Position numbers and translations under genes: made by a program. From NCBI GenBank assembly GCA_018716295.1, contig DVKC01000027.1:1-64000 (forward strand): 64,000 nt of DNA. The letters run 5' to 3'. Origin of the DNA: Candidatus Avimuribaculum pullicola. GTDB lineage: Bacteria > Bacteroidota > Bacteroidia > Bacteroidales > Muribaculaceae. Shown here piece by piece: positions 59,703-64,000 of this stretch; position 1 is the stretch's first letter, and every line of letters begins with the position of its first letter. Below the pieces are notes generated by a model, which searched no databases, was not told where the DNA came from, and worked only from the letters and a program-made list of their open reading frames with translations.

Positions 59703-60347
59703 ATGAAAATTGTTATGACTATGAAACGGATTTTAACTTTTATGCTTGTCGTATTGGCTGGAATGTCGGTTGCAATGGCACAGCGCAGCAACCATTTCAC
59801 GGTTGACTTGAATTTCAACAAGACTATAAAGGGTGGTGACGGTTACACCGATAAGGCACTCAATGCATGGGGTATATCTGCCACAGGTGGTTACAGGTTT
59901 TATGTGGTCAAAGGATTTTACATAACACCCGAAGTGACTTTATATTATGAAAACCATAAGCACGAACATATTTACTCGTATATTGGTGCTGATGGCAAAC
60001 CTGCTGATGGCCCAGTGTATGGCGGGCCCGATAATGGTTCTTACGTTCTTGCCGATGGCCGCGACCGAACGAGCGAAGCGGGCATAGGGCTTGGCGGTAT
60101 GCTTGGCTATAACCTTGTGTGCAGCGACGTTAGAAGCATAGACATATTCACAGGGCCATACTTCGACTGCGCATTCGTGCAAAAGGACGACTTGATAAAC
60201 CACCCATCGTTCCGCTGGCGTTTCGGCGCGGCGTTCTCATTCTCGCGGTTCTACATCAAGGGGTCGTTCGACTTGGCATTGACCAACCTCACGGACGGCA
60301 TTGGTGAGGCCAACATGGTCAATGCGGGCATAGGTTATCATTTCTAA
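59703..60347 (+). CDS. Outer-membrane beta-barrel protein (porin family)
   Basis: 214 residues. Signal peptide (MKRILTFMLVVLAGMSVAMAQ) from the internal ATG at 59721; 59703 and 59715 are also possible starts. The mature part has amphipathic strands (HFTVDLNFNKTI, ISATGGYRFYVV, YITPEVTLYYENH, SEAGIGLGGMLGYNLV, FRWRFGAAFSFSRFYIKGSFDLAL) and ends NAGIGYHF with a terminal Phe. Typical eight-stranded OMP_b-brl type. The role is unknown. A strong terminator follows, so it is monocistronic. Confidence 0.85.
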   Translation: MKIVMTMKRILTFMLVVLAGMSVAMAQRSNHFTVDLNFNKTIKGGDGYTDKALNAWGISATGGYRFYVVKGFYITPEVTLYYENHKHEHIYSYIGADGKPADGPVYGGPDNGSYVLADGRDRTSEAGIGLGGMLGYNLVCSDVRSIDIFTGPYFDCAFVQKDDLINHPSFRWRFGAAFSFSRFYIKGSFDLALTNLTDGIGEANMVNAGIGYHF

Positions 60348-60370
60348 TACATATAAATGCTATGCGGCAT

Positions 60371-60413
60371 AGCACCGCTGCAAGCCTCTTCACAGCTTGC
60401 AGCGGTGCTTTTT
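60371..60413 (+). terminator. Terminator of the beta-barrel gene
   Basis: Perfect 15-bp arms (AGCACCGCTGCAAGC at 60371-60385 and its complement at 60395-60409), 9-nt loop, then TTTT. Confidence 0.9.
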
Positions 60414-60551
60414 GTCATTTTTAACGTGTGGCATATTTTAAGTTAATAACCGTGCTATGTGACAGAATTAAGTGAATTTGGGCTATTACCGCTGAGGAAT
60501 TTTTTGTAAATTTGGGTTCAAGTTAACGACCTCTTAATACTATTAACCAGC

Positions 60552-62756
60552 ATGGATAATCTACTTTTTTGGATAGTGCCTGTAGCTTCAATGCTCGCAC
60601 TGTTGTATGCTTATTACTTCTATCGTCAAATGCTCAAAGAGAGCGAAGGCAACGAGCGAATGGCACACATAGCAGCCGCCGTGCGCCGCGGAGCCATGTC
60701 ATACCTGCGCCAGCAATACAAGGTGGTGGGGATAGTGTTCCTTGTGTTGGTGGCATTTTTTGCGCTGCTGGCATTTGGCTTGCACGTACAAAACACTTGG
60801 GTACCAGTAGCATTCCTCACTGGGGGCTTCTTCTCGGGGCTTGCCGGATACCTGGGTATGAAAACGGCCACATACGCCTCGGTGCGCACAGCCAATGCCG
60901 CACGGCGCTCGCTCAACGGAGGTTTGCGCATAGCATTCCGCAGTGGCGCAGTAATGGGGCTTGTGGTAGTCGGACTCGGCTTGCTCGACATATCATTCTG
61001 GTATATAATCCTCAATGCAGTTATTCCCGAGTCGATGCTCAACCCAGCAGCCAAGTTGTGTACCATCACAACCACGATGCTCACATTCGGCATGGGAGCC
61101 AGCACACAGGCATTGTTTGCACGCGTCGGCGGTGGCATTTACACCAAGGCTGCCGATGTAGGTGCCGACCTTGTGGGCAAAGTCGAGGCGGGCATTCCCG
61201 AAGATGACCCACGCAACCCTGCCACAATAGCCGACAACGTGGGCGACAACGTGGGCGACGTGGCCGGAATGGGTGCCGACCTATATGAATCTTATTGCGG
61301 TTCGATACTTTCCACCGCAGCCCTTGGTGCTGCCGCCTATATCCAATCGGGCGATGTGGTGATGCAATACAAGGCTGTAATTGCCCCGATGATAGTTGCT
61401 GCCGTGGGCATACTGCTCTCGATAGTGGGTATATTTGCCGTGCGCACTCACGAAAACGCCACCATGAAAGGGCTACTCAATGCACTATCTATCGGCACAA
61501 ACCTCAGTTCGGCTCTTATAGTGGTATTTACTTTTGTAGTACTGTGGCTCTTGGGAATCAACAATTGGTTCAACATCGGTTGCGCAGTAGTTGTTGGCCT
61601 GTTGGTCGGTGTGGTTATAGGCCGTGCCACCGAATATTATACATCACAATCCTACCGTCCTACGCAGCGACTGAGTGAAAGCGGGAAAACAGGCCCCGCG
61701 ACAGTCATAATTTCGGGTATCGGACTTGGAATGTGTTCGACAGCTATTCCCGTGCTATCGGTCGTAGCCGGTGTCATACTCTCCTACTTGTTTGCCGCCG
61801 ACTTCGTGCCAGGCAATGTCAACATGGGGCTGTATGGCATAGGATTTGCCGCCGTCGGCATGCTTTCGACACTCGGCATCACATTGGCCACCGACGCATA
61901 CGGGCCTATTGCCGACAATGCCGGCGGCAATGCCGAGATGTCGGGACTTGGAGCCGAAGTAAGGCAGCGTACCGACCAACTCGACTCACTTGGCAACACC
62001 ACAGCAGCCACAGGCAAAGGATTTGCCATTGGTTCGGCAGCCCTGACGGGACTTGCCCTGCTTGCTTCGTATGTCGAGGAGGTGCGCATCGGGCTTGAAC
62101 GTGCTGGTACTACCGAACTTCTCATGCCCGACGGTTCGACAGTTGCGACAGCCAGTGCCTCATTCGTCGATTTTATGGAATACTACAATGTCACATTGAT
62201 GAATCCCAATGTATTGGCAGGAATGTTTATAGGCAGCATGCTTGCATTTGTATTCTGCGGCCTGACAATCAATGCCGTGGGACGTGCCGCACAGAAGATG
62301 GTGGAAGAAGTTCGCCGCCAATTCCGCGAAATCAAGGGAATACTGACCGATGGTGTAGAACCCGACTATGAACGCTGTGTGCAAATATCCACTAAAGGTG
62401 CTCAACACGAGATGATTGTGCCATCACTGCTCGCTATAATCGCGCCGCTGCTCACAGGGCTTGTTTTCGGCGTACCTGGCATATTGGGTTTGCTCACCGG
62501 AGGACTCAGTTGCGGCTTCGTACTGGCAATCTTCATGGCCAATGCTGGCGGCGCATGGGACAATGCAAAGAAATATGTCGAAGAGGGCAATTATGGCGGC
62601 AAAGGCAGCGACGTGCATAAAGCAACCGTTGTAGGCGACACAGTAGGCGACCCGTTCAAAGACACTTCTGGCCCCAGCCTTAACATTCTCATCAAGCTCA
62701 TGAGCATGGTGGCAATAGTGATGGCCGGCCTCACTGTATGCTGGAGCTTGCTGTAA
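60552..62756 (+). CDS. hppA: Membrane-bound pyrophosphatase, K+-dependent type
   Basis: 734 residues with about 16 membrane segments. Couples PPi hydrolysis to pumping of H+ or Na+. The PPi/Mg site motifs are intact: DVGADLVGKVEAGIPEDDPRNPATIADNVGDNVGD, DAYGPIADNAGGNAEM and the C-terminal GGAWDNAKKYVEEG with VVGDTVGDPFKDTSGPSLNIL. The residue before the last Ala of GNTTAATGKG is Ala rather than Lys, the mark of K+-dependent enzymes. Whether Na+ or H+ is pumped cannot be told by eye. TAAATTTG (60507-60514) is a probable -7; a terminator follows. Confidence 0.97.
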   Translation: MDNLLFWIVPVASMLALLYAYYFYRQMLKESEGNERMAHIAAAVRRGAMSYLRQQYKVVGIVFLVLVAFFALLAFGLHVQNTWVPVAFLTGGFFSGLAGYLGMKTATYASVRTANAARRSLNGGLRIAFRSGAVMGLVVVGLGLLDISFWYIILNAVIPESMLNPAAKLCTITTTMLTFGMGASTQALFARVGGGIYTKAADVGADLVGKVEAGIPEDDPRNPATIADNVGDNVGDVAGMGADLYESYCGSILSTAALGAAAYIQSGDVVMQYKAVIAPMIVAAVGILLSIVGIFAVRTHENATMKGLLNALSIGTNLSSALIVVFTFVVLWLLGINNWFNIGCAVVVGLLVGVVIGRATEYYTSQSYRPTQRLSESGKTGPATVIISGIGLGMCSTAIPVLSVVAGVILSYLFAADFVPGNVNMGLYGIGFAAVGMLSTLGITLATDAYGPIADNAGGNAEMSGLGAEVRQRTDQLDSLGNTTAATGKGFAIGSAALTGLALLASYVEEVRIGLERAGTTELLMPDGSTVATASASFVDFMEYYNVTLMNPNVLAGMFIGSMLAFVFCGLTINAVGRAAQKMVEEVRRQFREIKGILTDGVEPDYERCVQISTKGAQHEMIVPSLLAIIAPLLTGLVFGVPGILGLLTGGLSCGFVLAIFMANAGGAWDNAKKYVEEGNYGGKGSDVHKATVVGDTVGDPFKDTSGPSLNILIKLMSMVAIVMAGLTVCWSLL

Positions 62757-62774
62757 CAGCCATCTATGCAACAG

Positions 62775-62820
62775 TAACCGCGAAGGCAACTTTCACCCGA
62801 ATTGCCTTTGCGGTTATTTT
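62775..62820 (+). terminator. Terminator of hppA
   Basis: Arms at 62775-62789 and 62802-62816 (TAACCGCGAAGGCAA with TTGCCTTTGCGGTTA, one G-T), 12-nt loop, followed by TTTT. Confidence 0.85.
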
Positions 62821-62864
62821 GTGCGCATAGTGTGGAAATGTGCGGGGAAATATTGCATACGATG

Positions 62865-63126
62865 TTGCATATATGGGGGAATTGTTGTATCTTTACGTCG
62901 GCTATGGAGGTGTGCCGTGTTGCACAATTCCTCCGAGAGTGTTAATTATCTGTTAAAAACAATCACTACTGGAATAAAAAGGTTATCAGCTGTTTCTTTA
63001 TAATAAACGGCACAGTGGCTTGCCGTCCCAATTATAGGACGATGCCGCTGTCCCGCAAAAGGTAAAGAACGCTTCAATTTTCACAAAACGCAATTACCAA
63101 GGAAAGTATTAAGGAGGAACACAATC
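62865..63126 (+). promoter_or_regulatory. Promoter and structured 5' leader of the AAA+ gene
   Basis: TTG (62865-62867), 20 nt, TATCTTTA (62888-62895) would start a leader of about 225 nt. Hairpin 1 (62906-62934) pairs GGAGG with CCTCC and GTGC with GCAC. A second region can form ACGGCA/TGCCGT (63007-63026) or instead ACAGTGGC/GCCGCTGT (63012-63051). The leader ends with a strong Shine-Dalgarno (AAGGAGGAA, 63111-63119), which is complementary over 7 nt to TTCCTCC at 62928-62934. Competing pairings of this kind suggest translational control. Confidence 0.55.
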
Positions 63127-64000
63127 ATGGATGCAACGACGGCAGAAAAAGAATGGCTGCAACGAATAAGCGGCAAAAACGTGAAAGCCGAAGAGAAGAC
63201 TGCCCCGACTACGGGTGCAGGGAGTGTGCCACATGACCAGCCTACGGCAAAAGGCAGGACTGGAAATGGCTTTGCCGACGTGGCAGGCATGGACGAACTC
63301 AAACGGTTTGTAATCGAGGGCTTTGTAAATGTGCTGAACAACAAGGAGTGTGCCGCCGCATACGGCATAACACCGCCAAGCATGTTGTTTTATGGCCCCA
63401 CTGGCTGCGGCAAAACTTTCTTTGCCGAAAAATTGGCCGAGGAAGTGGGCATAAACTTCATAAAAGTTGTTCCCGACGACATCGCATCGACACTGGTACA
63501 TGGCACGCAAGAAAAGATAGGTGAATTATTCCGCAAAGCCGAGCGCAAAGCCCCAACGTTGATGTTTTTCGACGAATTTGATGCAATGGTACCGCGACGC
63601 ACCGAAATCGACAATAATTGCCAAAATGGCGAAGTAAATGAATTTTTGTGTATGCTCAACAATGCCACCGAACGCGGCGTATATGTACTCGCAGCCACCA
63701 ACCACCCCGAGCGCATCGACAAGGCCGTATTGCGCAAAGGCCGCATCGACGAGATGGTATATGTGGACATGCCCGACATTTCTGCGAGAATGAGCCTGTT
63801 CAAATTGGCATTGTCGAAATTGCCAGCTGATGAAAACATCGACTACGAACGACTTGCCATGCTGACAGCGGGTTACAACTGTAGCGACATAAGCTACATA
63901 GTGAAAACGGCATCACGACAGATGTTCAACGCTTCGATAAAAGACCGCAACTCGCCCTACAAAAAAATCACACAGGAATTGCTCGAAGCCACCATTTCGC
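63127..64000 (+). CDS. AAA+ ATPase (partial, runs off the window)
   Basis: At least 291 residues; the C-terminus is cut by the window end. A flexible N-terminus (about 1-50) is followed by a single AAA module: FADVAGMDELKRFV, Walker A GPTGCGKT (near 90), Walker B LMFFDEFDAM, sensor 1 AATNHPERID, and Arg-finger region LRKGRIDEMVYVDMP. It belongs to the classical AAA (Cdc48/FtsH/spastin-like) clade. No protease or transmembrane part is seen. ATG 63127 is supported by AAGGAGG 9 nt upstream, unusual in this phylum. Function unknown; an unfoldase or remodelling role is inferred. Confidence 0.85.
   Translation, partial: MDATTAEKEWLQRISGKNVKAEEKTAPTTGAGSVPHDQPTAKGRTGNGFADVAGMDELKRFVIEGFVNVLNNKECAAAYGITPPSMLFYGPTGCGKTFFAEKLAEEVGINFIKVVPDDIASTLVHGTQEKIGELFRKAERKAPTLMFFDEFDAMVPRRTEIDNNCQNGEVNEFLCMLNNATERGVYVLAATNHPERIDKAVLRKGRIDEMVYVDMPDISARMSLFKLALSKLPADENIDYERLAMLTAGYNCSDISYIVKTASRQMFNASIKDRNSPYKKITQELLEATIS

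Overview
The window looks like a chromosomal segment of a Bacteroidota (Bacteroidales) gut-type bacterium. Many genes are preceded by the Bacteroidales promoter TTG-N20-TAnnTTTG and few have Shine-Dalgarno sequences. The ftsX-DUF3098-uppP-truB-queA cluster, a DUF4105 protein, SUMF1-fused kinase, GH13 pullulanase, K+-type membrane pyrophosphatase and a long SecA with a C-terminal SEC-C zinc motif all fit this phylum. A family-level assignment such as Muribaculaceae would be a guess. No rRNA, CRISPR array, prophage or intact transposase was seen; there is one tRNA (Asp, GTC).

Layout. 0-6.7 kb: tRNA-Asp, a TPR/OmpA-like lipoprotein and the envelope/tRNA-modification operon ftsX-DUF3098-uppP-truB-queA. 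7.0-21.7 kb: an exopolysaccharide locus. Its plus-strand arm holds a Wza-like exporter, a Wzy-like polymerase, a Wzc-like chain-length protein with an eroded kinase domain, glycosyltransferases and a radical SAM enzyme. It is interrupted by a GNAT toxin/short antitoxin cassette lying between two identical 66-bp direct repeats. The converging minus-strand arm holds a Wzx flippase, a pyruvyl transferase, an F420-hydrogenase-beta-like protein and a GT2. 21.8-24.7 kb: ychF, then hepT-mntA and a HigBA-type module embedded among REP-like repeats. 24.7-34.1 kb: LPG-synthase-like membrane protein, a Ser/Thr kinase-SUMF1 fusion, SodB, an MFS exporter, and a B12/siderophore-type ABC importer with a RhuM relic inside the operon.

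34.1-44.9 kb: a large secreted fibronectin/YD-repeat protein, a DUF3843-like protein, then DUF4105 protein, a catalytically dead alkaline-phosphatase-fold protein and SecA. 45-51 kb: OmpA lipoprotein, zinc ABC importer parts without a permease, a beta-barrel protein, YitT, and a Fic protein with three palindromic operators. 51-64 kb: pullulanase, a MITE-like palindromic element, Na/Pi cotransporter, SDR, MBL hydrolase, PduO adenosyltransferase, LOG protein, a second HigBA module, a beta-barrel protein, HppA and, at the edge, an AAA+ ATPase with a long structured leader.

The most interesting signals are: (i) the AAA+ leader, where a 5' GGAGG, a TTCCTCC and the Shine-Dalgarno GGAGGAA can pair in mutually exclusive ways; (ii) a REP-like repeat family whose units carry a complete promoter facing minus-strand genes; (iii) toxin-antitoxin cassettes lying between direct repeats, several of them apparently leaderless, one with ATA where its paralogue has ATG; (iv) a shared CGCAAATTTTGCG palindrome in the fic promoter and inside a RhuM relic; (v) degenerate enzymes (Wzc kinase domain, phosphatase). 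All functional assignments are from reading sequence by eye; no database search was run.
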